Below, piece by piece: positions 38,270-47,950 of a stretch of 64,000 nt of DNA. The DNA is taken from positions 1 through 64,000 of the forward strand of contig JAPLAW010000028.1 in NCBI GenBank assembly GCA_026393075.1, written 5' to 3'. How positions within the stretch are numbered: the stretch's first letter is position 1; each line of letters opens with the position of its first letter. Source of the stretch: Actinomycetota bacterium. Its GTDB lineage: Bacteria; Actinomycetota; Actinomycetes; Nanopelagicales; Nanopelagicaceae. The notes below the pieces were generated by a model that did not search any database, had not been told where the DNA came from, and saw only the letters and a list, made by a program, of their open reading frames with translations. A program made the position numbers and the translations under genes.

Positions 38270-38938
38270 TTATTTCACTATTGGTGAAAGTGGTTCAGTT
38301 AAATCAATTTTCTTAATTTTAGAATTCTCGGGCAGTGCCACTAAAGCCTTATATACCTTTAGTTTGAGATCAATTTCAATATCGGATCCCCAGACAACCG
38401 TTAGCGATCGCTTTCCTTCGGTTATTTTGAAATTAATATTTTCAGGAGAGGTTGCAGTAAAGGCTGAAGTACGGGTTGAGAATTCTGTCGGCAATTTAGT
38501 AAACAATTTGATTGCAGCTAAGCCGCTCTTGGCATCTCTGGCGAAAACTGAAGGCAACTTAGCGTCATAGCCACCTGGCAACTCAAATCTTTTGCCAGTT
38601 GCATCCATCAGTTGCCCGTTAAAAGTCGCGATGGGTAAACGAGGCGTGATTGCAATAACTATTTTTCCTGAAATCCAATTTCGCGATAGATCGGCGTTAT
38701 CTACCCATGGCAAATTTTGTAAGCGCGCTGCAATTTTGCGAGTTTCAATTCGCGCTAGCCGTTCACCCACTTCTAAGTTAGTCAAATTCTTAACAGTTGC
38801 TTCGCTATTTTTTGTGGGCGATCCTGTGTAACTAATCTCCTTGATAGTTAGAACATTCGACCAACCGAGTAAGTAAGCCAATCCTGCTATTAGCAAGATC
38901 GCCAAAACGGTGAATAGTCGATGCTTCAGTAAGAACAT
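38270..38938 (-). CDS. ftsQ: Cell division protein FtsQ
   Basis: This 222-aa protein has a short cytoplasmic start, one transmembrane helix (about 8-26), and a POTRA domain (about 30-100, with VLTIKEISYTGS and ARLQNLPWVDNADLSRNW). It links FtsL and FtsB-type proteins to the divisome. It lies next to murC without a gap. The length is at the short end for Actinobacteria. Confidence 0.93.
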   Translation of the reverse strand: MFLLKHRLFTVLAILLIAGLAYLLGWSNVLTIKEISYTGSPTKNSEATVKNLTNLEVGERLARIETRKIAARLQNLPWVDNADLSRNWISGKIVIAITPRLPIATFNGQLMDATGKRFELPGGYDAKLPSVFARDAKSGLAAIKLFTKLPTEFSTRTSAFTATSPENINFKITEGKRSLTVVWGSDIEIDLKLKVYKALVALPENSKIKKIDLTEPLSPIVK

Positions 38939-40321
38939 TTATTTAGCTAGCTCTTCTACGATAATTGGCGCTAAAGAACTCACGTCACCAGCTCCGAGCG
39001 TAATAATCACATCACCAGGTTTGGCTGATTGAACTACAGCATCTACGGCATCAATAAAGTTTGGAATGAATTTGCCATGCTTCATTTTTTCGACAATAGC
39101 TTCTGAACTTATTCCAACTATCGGCTTCTCGCTAGCGGCATATATTTCGAGCACAATTATTTCATCAGCCAAATCTAAGGCGGCTGCAAAATTATCAATA
39201 AAGGCTTTAGTTCGAGAGTACCGGTGAGGTTGGAAAACTACGATCAATCGGCCATCGCCAGCAAATCTGCGTGCCGCAGTTAAAGTAACTTCAATTTCAG
39301 TTGGGTGATGGCCATAGTCATCAATTACTCGGATTCCGTTTATGGTTCCTTTTATTTCGAAGCGACGACCAGCACCTTTAAATGTTGCTAAGCCATCAAT
39401 CATTTCTCCTGGAACTTGCTCCAGGACTATTCCGGCTGCCAGTGCAGCAGAAGCGTTCATCAAGTTATGGTGGCCAGGAACATTTAGCTCTAATTTGCCA
39501 AGAACTTTGCCATGCCAGATGGCGCGACCGCTTGAACCAAGGGGCAAAAGAGTTATCTGATCAATTACTAAATCCGAATCTGGTGAGGTTCCGTAAGTAA
39601 AGGTACGTGTGCTGGTAACTGCACTGCCAAGCTTTCGGGCCCCTTTATCGTCATTGCAATAAATCAAAAAGCCTTCACTATCTATCGTCTTAATGAAATC
39701 TGAAAATACTTCAAAAACCGCGCTCTCATCAGCAAAGTAGTCGACGTGATCGTATTCAATATTTGTGATTATCCCGCCATAAGGATGATAAGCAAGAAAG
39801 GATCCATCAGATTCATCGGCTTCGGCAACAAAGAATTCCCCAGTGCCTCGATGAGCATTTGAACCAGAAGCGGTAATTGTGCCACCGATAGCAAAAGAAG
39901 GATCTGCTCCTGTTGCTTGAAGGGCGACGGTAAGCATTGATGAAGTTGTAGTTTTTCCGTGCGTTCCTGCTACAGCGATACTTTTCGTTTCTGACATCAG
40001 AAGTGCCAACGCAGTTGCTCGCGCAATAAGTGGGATTCCTAATTCGATCGCACGTAATCGTTCTGGGTTACCCTCAGAAATTGCAGTTGAGTACACAACT
40101 AAATCTGCACCATCGACGTTCTCGCTTTGGTGTCCAACTGCGACGCTTGCACCAAGGGCCGTGAGTGCGATTACAACATTTGAATCCTTGGCATCAGAGC
40201 CAGAAACTTTAATTCCATGTGAAAGTGAAATGCGAGCTAAGCCGCTCATTCCAGCTCCGCCAATGCCAATGAAGTGCACGCGTTTACCTATTAACTCTAG
40301 CAAAGTTAGATTCGGCTTCAT
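38939..40321 (-). CDS. murC: UDP-N-acetylmuramate--L-alanine ligase
   Basis: This 460-aa Mur ligase adds the first amino acid to UDP-MurNAc. The N-terminal HFIGIGGAGMSG segment, ATP loop GTHGKTTT, DESDGS and the DDYGHHPTEI motif are all present. It lies directly between murG and ftsQ, with single-base gaps. Confidence 0.97.
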   Translation of the reverse strand: MKPNLTLLELIGKRVHFIGIGGAGMSGLARISLSHGIKVSGSDAKDSNVVIALTALGASVAVGHQSENVDGADLVVYSTAISEGNPERLRAIELGIPLIARATALALLMSETKSIAVAGTHGKTTTSSMLTVALQATGADPSFAIGGTITASGSNAHRGTGEFFVAEADESDGSFLAYHPYGGIITNIEYDHVDYFADESAVFEVFSDFIKTIDSEGFLIYCNDDKGARKLGSAVTSTRTFTYGTSPDSDLVIDQITLLPLGSSGRAIWHGKVLGKLELNVPGHHNLMNASAALAAGIVLEQVPGEMIDGLATFKGAGRRFEIKGTINGIRVIDDYGHHPTEIEVTLTAARRFAGDGRLIVVFQPHRYSRTKAFIDNFAAALDLADEIIVLEIYAASEKPIVGISSEAIVEKMKHGKFIPNFIDAVDAVVQSAKPGDVIITLGAGDVSSLAPIIVEELAK

Positions 40322-41392
40322 TTAACCAATTCTGCCATGACGGCGCATTAACTTAACAATATTTGCGACGGCGGCGCGATCACTTTCATTTCCAGCCGTG
40401 AATTCTCGGGATTTCATCAAAACGCTCGGCATATTCTTAATTAGCCACTGTGCGCTAAATTCAATTTGCGGCACTAGTACCGCGCGGCCTTGCTCAATTA
40501 GGAAATCAGCATTGCGCGCTTGCTCGCCATTACCAATTGCCAGTGGAACAAAGATCGCATACTTACCCAAAGCGTTAACTTCTGCGCAAGTGATAGCACC
40601 ACTTCGCCCGATAATTAGATCAGCTGCTAGATAGGCGGTTGCCATATCTTCAATATAGGCAACTGGCTGATATCCAGCACTTGCTAACGGCAGTTGATTC
40701 TTACCGCCAACTGAGTGAATGACCTCGAAGTCGGTTAGTAAATTAGCAAGCGAGCTGGCAATAATTGAATTAATCGCAGCTGAGCCTTGAGATCCGCCCA
40801 AAATTAGAAGCAAAGGCTTGTCAGATTTAAGTCCGAGTTTCGCTTTTGCTGAGCGCCGCGCAGCGGGCCAATCACTTTTTGCCGTATCCAGAGCGGAACT
40901 GATGGCCGGTTTAAGTGGCAATCCAACAACTTCAGCATTTCTAAATTTTCCAGCTTTAACAGGCTTCCCGACGGCCATTGCCCCACCTAAGAATGCGCCA
41001 AATTTATTCGCCCAACCAGGAATCGCGTTTGCTTCATGTATCACGAATGGAATTCTGCGTATAGCTGCTGCAAAGTAAATCGGAGCCGATACATATCCGC
41101 CAAAACCGATTACGCAGTCAGCGCCATTTACTATCTGCAGCGATCTAGCCAGAGCTTGGCCAAAACGAATAGGTGCCGACAGACCAGCAGGTGAAAGTGC
41201 TCGTGGCAAGGTAACTTTCGGGATTGTGCTTAATTTATATCCAGCACCAGTAACCAAAACATTTTCAAGCCCTGTAGTCGTGCCAACAAACTCGAACTTA
41301 CTCTTTGGGAATTCTTTTTGCCATTCATCAGCCACTGCTAAAGCCGGTTCTATGTGTCCAGCTGTGCCCGCCCCCGCTAGGACAATCTTCAT
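40322..41392 (-). CDS. murG: UDP-N-acetylglucosamine transferase MurG
   Basis: This 356-aa GT28 glycosyltransferase makes lipid II from lipid I. The GAGTAGHIEPALA motif is at the N-terminus, HEANAIPGWANK follows, and the UDP-GlcNAc site LILGGSQGSAAIN and the ADLIIGRSGAITCAE block are visible. It is peripheral on the inner membrane face. It begins with an ATGA overlap with ftsW. Confidence 0.97.
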   Translation of the reverse strand: MKIVLAGAGTAGHIEPALAVADEWQKEFPKSKFEFVGTTTGLENVLVTGAGYKLSTIPKVTLPRALSPAGLSAPIRFGQALARSLQIVNGADCVIGFGGYVSAPIYFAAAIRRIPFVIHEANAIPGWANKFGAFLGGAMAVGKPVKAGKFRNAEVVGLPLKPAISSALDTAKSDWPAARRSAKAKLGLKSDKPLLLILGGSQGSAAINSIIASSLANLLTDFEVIHSVGGKNQLPLASAGYQPVAYIEDMATAYLAADLIIGRSGAITCAEVNALGKYAIFVPLAIGNGEQARNADFLIEQGRAVLVPQIEFSAQWLIKNMPSVLMKSREFTAGNESDRAAVANIVKLMRRHGRIG

Positions 41393-42561
41393 TTAGAATT
41401 CGACTTTCGGAACTCACGAATTCCACGAGCAACTTCAGGATCACGAAGAGCCGCGCCTAAGACAAAACCCAGCGCTAAATAAGTGGAAATAAGTGATGAG
41501 CCACCGTATGAAATCAACGGCAAAGTAACGCCAACTACTGGCACCAAACTAATTGCAGAACCGATATTGAAGAAACATTGAATTGAGATCCAAACACCGA
41601 TGCCGGCGCATGTGAATCTAACCATCGGGTCATTGGCGCGAATTGTGATTCGGAAAATAGCGAAAATTAGTCCGCAGAAAAGAAGAATGGTCCCGATAGT
41701 TCCAAGTAGCCCTAGTTCTTCACCAATAACCGAGAAAATAAAATCTGTGTGAGCTGCAGCTAAATAACCCCATTTTTGCCGACTAGCTCCGAGGCCAACA
41801 CCTAATAGCCCACCAGTTGCCAAACCCATGAGGCTATGTGCAGGTTGCCACCCATAATTCTTGTAGTCACCTTCAGCGAAAGGATTGAAAACAACCAGGA
41901 ATCGAGCTGCTCGATATGGAGCACTCAGAATTAGAACACTCACACCAGCCATGCCTAGTGCTGAAATCGTGCCAAAAAGTCGAAGTGGGATTCCGGAAAC
42001 AAAAAGTAACCCAGCCATGGTCGCACCAATAACTGCGGCAGTTCCTAAATCTTTGCCGGCTAATACGAAGATAAGAACACCGAAATAGCCGGGCACAATT
42101 AGCTTCAAAACATTTGTCCGCACAATTCCGGCATTTTCATACTGTGCCAACATGGTCGCCGCCCAAAGAATCATCAGAAACTTTGCAAACTCAGAAGGCT
42201 GAACTACAAATGGGCCAATCCCAATCCAGTTTCGGTTTCCATTAACGGCATGACCGATACCAGGAATAAGCAGCACAGCTAGCATGCCGATAGATACCAA
42301 TAGCGAAATACGTCCGATCGCTCGCCACAAATTTAGTCGTAACTTTGCCGCTACCCAACCAATCGGAAGAGCCAAAATCAGGAAGATAAGTTGTCTTACG
42401 AATGTTCCGTAAGTATTTCCATTTACTTTTGTCGAATAAATCGTCGAGGCCGAGAAAACCATGACCAAGCCTAAGATGCTTAAAGCTATTACACAGATGG
42501 AAAAGAGCGCAAAAGTATTAAATGGCTGAAGTAACTTACTGCGCTTAACTTGCGTTGTCAT
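41389..42561 (-). CDS. ftsW: Peptidoglycan polymerase FtsW
   Basis: This 390-aa SEDS-family protein has about ten helices. The motifs GHAVNGNRNWIGIGPFVVQP, GKDLGTAAV and the C-terminal PLISYGGSSL are typical. It polymerises septal glycan with the transpeptidase FtsI. It overlaps murD by 17 bp and murG by 4 bp, so translation is strongly coupled. Confidence 0.96.
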   Translation of the reverse strand: MTTQVKRSKLLQPFNTFALFSICVIALSILGLVMVFSASTIYSTKVNGNTYGTFVRQLIFLILALPIGWVAAKLRLNLWRAIGRISLLVSIGMLAVLLIPGIGHAVNGNRNWIGIGPFVVQPSEFAKFLMILWAATMLAQYENAGIVRTNVLKLIVPGYFGVLIFVLAGKDLGTAAVIGATMAGLLFVSGIPLRLFGTISALGMAGVSVLILSAPYRAARFLVVFNPFAEGDYKNYGWQPAHSLMGLATGGLLGVGLGASRQKWGYLAAAHTDFIFSVIGEELGLLGTIGTILLFCGLIFAIFRITIRANDPMVRFTCAGIGVWISIQCFFNIGSAISLVPVVGVTLPLISYGGSSLISTYLALGFVLGAALRDPEVARGIREFRKSNSK

Positions 42562-43993
42562 TTTTACCCACTATTTCTCGAACTGATTTAGCAAAACGAT
42601 CACCGCGATCGCCATATGAAACAAATTGGTCCATCGATGCACATGCTGGCGCCAGTAGCACAGCGTCGCCATCCTGAGCTAGAAGTTTTGCCGCTTTAAC
42701 TATTTGATCCATAAAGTCATTTTTCGCACCGCTTCGATCATGGCCAGGCATTGGATCTACTCGAATTAGCGGCACATTTGGGAAATTGGTTTGTAATTCA
42801 TGGGCGATTAATTCTCGATCGGTGCCGATTAAAACAACACCGCGCAAACGTGAGCCCACTTGCGTAATTAAGTCACTCATCTCAGCGCCTTTAGCTAGCC
42901 CCCCAGCTATCCAGACCACGCTTAGTTCAGACATTAGCGAAGCTTGGGCAGCATGCGGATTAGTTGCCTTGGAATCATCAATCCAGCGAATTTTATTATG
43001 TTCTAACACTAATTCAATGCGATGACGCCCTGGTCGAAATTTCTTAATAGCCCCACGTATTACTTCGTGTTCGATGCCAATTGCGCGCGCCAAACCAGCA
43101 GCCGCTAATGCGTTGGAAACCGAATGGGGCGCAGTTGGTTGTACTTCGTTTAGTTCACAAAACATGGCAGCTTCAATTGGATCTACTACAAATGCGCGAT
43201 CAACCAAAAGATTTTCGACTAACCCAATCTCACCTGGCTTAGGGGTTTGCAGAGTGTAGAAAACTTTCCGACCTTGCCAGTGTGCGCTTCCCTCTACAAC
43301 TGATTGGTCATCGCCATTTAGGATCGCAGTTACTGAGCGGCTCAGTAAATCTAGCTTTGCTTTTGCGTATTCTGAGAAAGAGCCATGCCAATCAATATGA
43401 TCCAGCGCAATGTTTAGGATTGAACCAGCCACAAATTCGGCAGACTCTGACCAATGTAACTGGAAAGAGGATAGTTCAAGAACTAAATAGTCATACCTCT
43501 GCTCAGAGATAACAGCGTCAATTACTGGTGTTCCGACATTTCCGCAAGCAAAGGCATTGATGCCAGCAGCCTTAAGAATTGATTCAGTAAGTTCGACCGT
43601 GGAAGTTTTTCCGTTAGTGCCAGTTACTGCTAACCACTTCTGCCCTGGTGCTACCTGTTGCTTAATTTCCCAGGCTAGATCAATTTCATTCAGTAATGGA
43701 ATTTCGCGATTTCGAAGATCGGCAATTATTGGATGACTAGGACGCCAACCCGGCGAGACAACCGCTGCTGCCCAATTGATATTTGATACCTCGTTTAGTG
43801 TCACTCGTTGAAAATCAAACTCACTGCTCTCGTTTTCATCATAAACAGAAATCTCAGCGCCCATGTTTCTTAGAACTTGAGCGACCGATCGACCAGTAAC
43901 TCCGCCTCCAAGTACCAAAACCTGTGCATGGGCAATAGCTACGCCGCCAAGTGTTGTTACTTTTGACAATGAAACTGGAGGAGTAATTGACAT
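42545..43993 (-). CDS. murD: UDP-N-acetylmuramoyl-L-alanine--D-glutamate ligase
   Basis: This 482-aa Mur ligase adds D-glutamate. The ATP loop TGTNGKTST, ALDHIDWHGS and the C-terminal block LLAPACASMDQFVSYGDRG are present. The first ~15 residues before VLVLGGGVTGRS may be an extension, since an internal start is possible. It lies 3 bp from mraY. Confidence 0.96.
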   Translation of the reverse strand: MSITPPVSLSKVTTLGGVAIAHAQVLVLGGGVTGRSVAQVLRNMGAEISVYDENESSEFDFQRVTLNEVSNINWAAAVVSPGWRPSHPIIADLRNREIPLLNEIDLAWEIKQQVAPGQKWLAVTGTNGKTSTVELTESILKAAGINAFACGNVGTPVIDAVISEQRYDYLVLELSSFQLHWSESAEFVAGSILNIALDHIDWHGSFSEYAKAKLDLLSRSVTAILNGDDQSVVEGSAHWQGRKVFYTLQTPKPGEIGLVENLLVDRAFVVDPIEAAMFCELNEVQPTAPHSVSNALAAAGLARAIGIEHEVIRGAIKKFRPGRHRIELVLEHNKIRWIDDSKATNPHAAQASLMSELSVVWIAGGLAKGAEMSDLITQVGSRLRGVVLIGTDRELIAHELQTNFPNVPLIRVDPMPGHDRSGAKNDFMDQIVKAAKLLAQDGDAVLLAPACASMDQFVSYGDRGDRFAKSVREIVGKNDNAS

Positions 43994-43996
43994 CTT

Positions 43997-45067
43997 TTAG
44001 CCCTTAAGGCTCAGCCATTGAGCATAGAAAAGACCCAAACCAAGCGCTACACATAGCCCCGCAATGATCCAGAAGCGAAGCACGATAGTTACCTCGCCCC
44101 AACCTTTTAATTCAAAGTGATGATGCAGTGGAGCCATTCTAAAAATTCTTTTTCCGCCAGTTGCTTTGAAGTAAAGCGTCTGAATAATTACCGACATCGT
44201 GATAATTACGAAAAGTCCACCAAGTGGAATTAATAGAAGTTGAACTCGTAGTGTGCTGGCTAGACCTGCTAACGCACCACCGAGTGCCAATGATCCGGTA
44301 TCACCCATAAATATTTTTGCCGGAGAAGCATTCCACCAAAGAAATCCAGTACACGCGCCAGCGAGAGCGGCGGCTAATACTGCTAAGTCCAGCGGGTCAC
44401 GTACTGAATAGCAACCGCTGGTTAAATCAGTTGCAATCGCACAGCCTTGACCAAACTCCCAAATTCCAATCAAAATAAAAGCTAAGAAAGTCATCACTGA
44501 CGCACCGGTTGCTAAACCATCAAGCCCGTCAGTTAAATTAACGCCATTACTCGTGGCAGTTACCATTAATGAAATCCAGATAACGACAGCTACTGCGCCA
44601 AGCACAATACTGGTATCGCGAACTGCTGATAAATTTAATGAGATTGGGGTTAGGCCTTCGTTGTCAGCAAATTGAATTCCGAAATATCCGAACGTCGCGG
44701 CAATTACTACTTGACCAAGAATTTTGTAGCGTCCTTTTAGACCCAGAGATTTTTCTCGAGAAACTTTTAGCCAGTCATCTAGGAAACCGATAAAGCCAAG
44801 TCCAATTACTAGCGCAAGCACCAGGAGTGCAGACGCCGTCATCGAAGTCTGCGTTGCTCCATGACTTGCTAGATACCCTGCGATAGCGGCAAAAATAATT
44901 ATTAGACCACCCATGGTTGGAGTGCCGCGCTTGGTGTGATGTGAACTCGGACCGTCATCTCGAATGATTTGGCCATAACCGCGTTTAGCCAACAAGCGAA
45001 TCAACACAGGCGTGCCGAATAAAGCGAAGAAGAGTGCAATTGCACCCGAGATAAGGACCTGTCTCAT
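43997..45067 (-). CDS. mraY: Phospho-N-acetylmuramoyl-pentapeptide transferase
   Basis: This 356-aa polytopic enzyme makes lipid I from UDP-MurNAc-pentapeptide and undecaprenyl phosphate. The motifs [41 protein letters not shown] and MAPLHHHFE are all present. It abuts murF without a gap. Confidence 0.97.
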   Translation of the reverse strand: MRQVLISGAIALFFALFGTPVLIRLLAKRGYGQIIRDDGPSSHHTKRGTPTMGGLIIIFAAIAGYLASHGATQTSMTASALLVLALVIGLGFIGFLDDWLKVSREKSLGLKGRYKILGQVVIAATFGYFGIQFADNEGLTPISLNLSAVRDTSIVLGAVAVVIWISLMVTATSNGVNLTDGLDGLATGASVMTFLAFILIGIWEFGQGCAIATDLTSGCYSVRDPLDLAVLAAALAGACTGFLWWNASPAKIFMGDTGSLALGGALAGLASTLRVQLLLIPLGGLFVIITMSVIIQTLYFKATGGKRIFRMAPLHHHFELKGWGEVTIVLRFWIIAGLCVALGLGLFYAQWLSLKG

Positions 45068-46459
45068 TTATTCGTCATCCTTCTTTCTTGCCTCAGTTTG
45101 CCAGTTCGCTACTACTTCTTGGGCTATTTCTTCAAAATGTTCGGCTCGGGATGCTTTCACCAACAACACATCACCTGATTGCATCTGATTTAAAAGTGAA
45201 ACGACTGAATTCTTATCATCTAGTTCATGAACTTTTGTTTCGCTTTTACTTGGAACTCCCTGGCTATAAGCAGGCATCGAAACTGTTAGTAGGTGATCAA
45301 CACCTAAATCGCTAACTAATTTTCCGATCGTGGCATGATCTGATTCCTCAGCTGGTCCCAATTCATGCATTTTTCCTAACACTGCCCAGGATGAGCCACC
45401 ACGTTCTTGCGCAAACAGAGCCAACGTTCGTAGAGCTGCAGCCATTGATTCCGGGTTAGCGTTATATGAATCATTAATCATCAAGCGGCCATCTAATTCA
45501 AAAATTTCCATTCGCCACTTACTAGCAAGTTCAGCCATTGAAAGAGCGCCGGCGATTTGATCTACCGATAATCCCAACGCACTTGAAATGGCGGCAGCGG
45601 CTAGGGCATTAGGAATTTGATGTAGTCCGACTAGGCGCATGCCGACTGCTGCGCGACCAGATTTGGTAACTAAATCAAAGTGCGGACGACCTTCACGAAT
45701 TTCAACATCAGCAGCCCGCACATTGCAATCACTGCGTTCGCCAAAAGTTAGCACTGCTACCCCATCGGCAACTTTCATAGCAGGTGTAAATTGATCATAC
45801 GTTCCAAGGATTGCCGTACCGCCACTGATTAGTGAAGTAATTAACTCTGATTTAGCCTGGGCTATTGCTTCGCGAGAACCAAATTCGCCAATATGTGCGT
45901 TGCCGACTTTTAGCACCGCACCAATTTTTGGTTTAGCGATTTCGCAAAGTGCTGAGATATCGCCAATATGTCGAGCGCCCATTTCAACGATGCAGTACTT
46001 AGTTTGCTCATTGCACTCCAATATTGTGAGTGGCACGCCCAATTCGTTATTGAATGAGCCAACTGGTGCCACAGTTTCACCAACTGAAGAAAGTATGTAG
46101 TTCAGTAGATCCTTTGTAGTTGTTTTACCTTGTGAGCCAGTGATTCCGATAACCGTTAAATTCTCTAACTGCACTCGGGCGAATTTGGCTAGATCTGCCA
46201 CTGCCTGCATAACATCTGAGACAACTACGCAAGGTTGCTCAATTACCTGGGTAGTTAGGGCCAATACCGCCCCATTAGTGAAAGCATCAGAGCAGTACTC
46301 GTGACCATCGGTATTTTCACCAACTAAAGCTAGAAAGAGTGAGCCAGCTTTAGCCCTGCGAGAATCAAATACTGGTGGCTGCGAGACCATAATGTTTTCA
46401 TCACCATGAAGTGAGCCATTAACAATTAGTGAAATTTCACGGGCTGATAATTTGATCAT
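45068..46459 (-). CDS. murF: UDP-MurNAc-tripeptide--D-Ala-D-Ala ligase
   Basis: This 463-aa Mur ligase completes the pentapeptide. The ATP loop is TGSQGKTTT, with CIVEMGARHIGDIS, the lysine region around KSELITS, and INDSYNANPESMAAAL. It overlaps murE by 4 bp. The length is normal. Confidence 0.97.
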   Translation of the reverse strand: MIKLSAREISLIVNGSLHGDENIMVSQPPVFDSRRAKAGSLFLALVGENTDGHEYCSDAFTNGAVLALTTQVIEQPCVVVSDVMQAVADLAKFARVQLENLTVIGITGSQGKTTTKDLLNYILSSVGETVAPVGSFNNELGVPLTILECNEQTKYCIVEMGARHIGDISALCEIAKPKIGAVLKVGNAHIGEFGSREAIAQAKSELITSLISGGTAILGTYDQFTPAMKVADGVAVLTFGERSDCNVRAADVEIREGRPHFDLVTKSGRAAVGMRLVGLHQIPNALAAAAISSALGLSVDQIAGALSMAELASKWRMEIFELDGRLMINDSYNANPESMAAALRTLALFAQERGGSSWAVLGKMHELGPAEESDHATIGKLVSDLGVDHLLTVSMPAYSQGVPSKSETKVHELDDKNSVVSLLNQMQSGDVLLVKASRAEHFEEIAQEVVANWQTEARKKDDE

Positions 46460-47949
46460 GGGGTCGCCTCTATTGCCGCTGCAAGCACTAAACGATCATC
46501 AAAGTTATGCTTTACGCCGGCAATCTCCTGGCCTGGTTCGTGTCCTTTTCCTAGGAGTACAACAACATCACCAGGTTTTGCAGCTGCTACCGCAATTTCA
46601 ATCGCTCGTTTACGATCGAGCTCGATCGCACTTGTAGCAGGCAAAGTTAAACCAGAAACCATATCTTTTACGATCGATGCTGGGTCTTCACTTCGGGGAT
46701 TATCACTAGTAAAAATTGCCATGTCAGATCCTGCTAATAACGCAGCGCCCATTAAAGGTCGCTTACTTTTGTCTCGATCTCCACCGCAGCCTAGGAGTGC
46801 GATAACTTTTCCAGAAGTGCTTTTCCGTAGAGTTTCCAAAACACTTGTTACCGAATCTGGTGAGTGTGCGTAATCAACTAGTGCAGTAAATGACTGACCG
46901 AGATCAACTTTTTCAAGTCGGCCTTCGGCGCCGATAAGCGATGGCGTAATGGCTGCAATATCGATTGGATCAATTCCGCTGGCAACGCAAATTGCTATCG
47001 CCATTAGCAGGTTATCTAAATTGAATTCGCCTACTAATTTCGTCGTTGTCTCAATTAAGATACCGCCAGCACCTCTGATTGCAAGCTCGGTACTGTGAGC
47101 GCCAGTTTCAATTCTCTCAAAATACCAATCTGCGGATTTCGTATTGCGCGAAATTGAAACGACTGGCAATTCTTGAATTTCCAACAACTTCTTTGCCCAA
47201 GTTGAATCGATATTTATATAGGCAGTATCGGCATATTTATAGCTAAATAGGGCTGCTTTTGCAGCAAAGTAGGAATCCATATTGCCATGGAAATCCAAGT
47301 GATCTTGTGACAAATTAGTAAAGGCTGCAATATCAAAATGTGAGCCACCGATACGATTCAAAGAAACTGCGTGGCTAGAAACTTCCATAAATAGATTGCG
47401 CATATGTCGCTCACGCATTACGGCAGCTAAAGATTGCAGTTCCGGCGCCTCCGGAGTGGTACGGAGCGCTTGAACCACTTCATCGCCAATTCGAGTCTCA
47501 ACTGTGCCGACTAAGCCACTTTGTCTGCCAGCTACCATCGCTATTTGATGAAGAAGAGTTGTTACGGTGGTTTTGCCATTAGTGCCAGTCACCCCAACGC
47601 TAAACATGTCGCGCATTGGTTCATTGTGTAACCAAGCTGCAATCACACCTGCAGCAGCTCGAGGGTCAGCAACTACTAAAACTGGCAGATCGGTAATTAA
47701 AGCAGCGCCTACTTCGTCAGTTAGTACGGCAACGGCGCCATTTAGTTTTGCATTACCCGCATAAGTTGCTCCGTGAACTTTTGCGCCAGCAACAGCGACA
47801 AACAAATCACCAGCCTCAATTTGGTGTGAATCTATCGAGACGCCAGTGATTGCAATATTTTCTAAATCTGGATACTTTGAAAACGCTGAAGTAAGTTCAC
47901 CGACCGCACGAAGATTTCGTCCAGGAATTGGATCGTGTGGTCGTAACAT
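46456..47949 (-). CDS. murE: UDP-MurNAc-tripeptide synthetase (meso-DAP-adding)
   Basis: This Mur ligase adds the third residue. The ATP loop is TGTNGKTTV, and the residue-selecting motif is DNPRSEDP: DNPR is the signature of meso-diaminopimelate enzymes. I take the ATG at 47949 (protein begins MLRPHDPIPG, 497 aa), two bases before which ftsI ends. The frame extends upstream to a TTG at 48003 within ftsI, which is less likely. No clear Shine-Dalgarno is seen. Confidence 0.94.
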   Translation of the reverse strand: MLRPHDPIPGRNLRAVGELTSAFSKYPDLENIAITGVSIDSHQIEAGDLFVAVAGAKVHGATYAGNAKLNGAVAVLTDEVGAALITDLPVLVVADPRAAAGVIAAWLHNEPMRDMFSVGVTGTNGKTTVTTLLHQIAMVAGRQSGLVGTVETRIGDEVVQALRTTPEAPELQSLAAVMRERHMRNLFMEVSSHAVSLNRIGGSHFDIAAFTNLSQDHLDFHGNMDSYFAAKAALFSYKYADTAYINIDSTWAKKLLEIQELPVVSISRNTKSADWYFERIETGAHSTELAIRGAGGILIETTTKLVGEFNLDNLLMAIAICVASGIDPIDIAAITPSLIGAEGRLEKVDLGQSFTALVDYAHSPDSVTSVLETLRKSTSGKVIALLGCGGDRDKSKRPLMGAALLAGSDMAIFTSDNPRSEDPASIVKDMVSGLTLPATSAIELDRKRAIEIAVAAAKPGDVVVLLGKGHEPGQEIAGVKHNFDDRLVLAAAIEATP

Positions 47950-47950
47950 T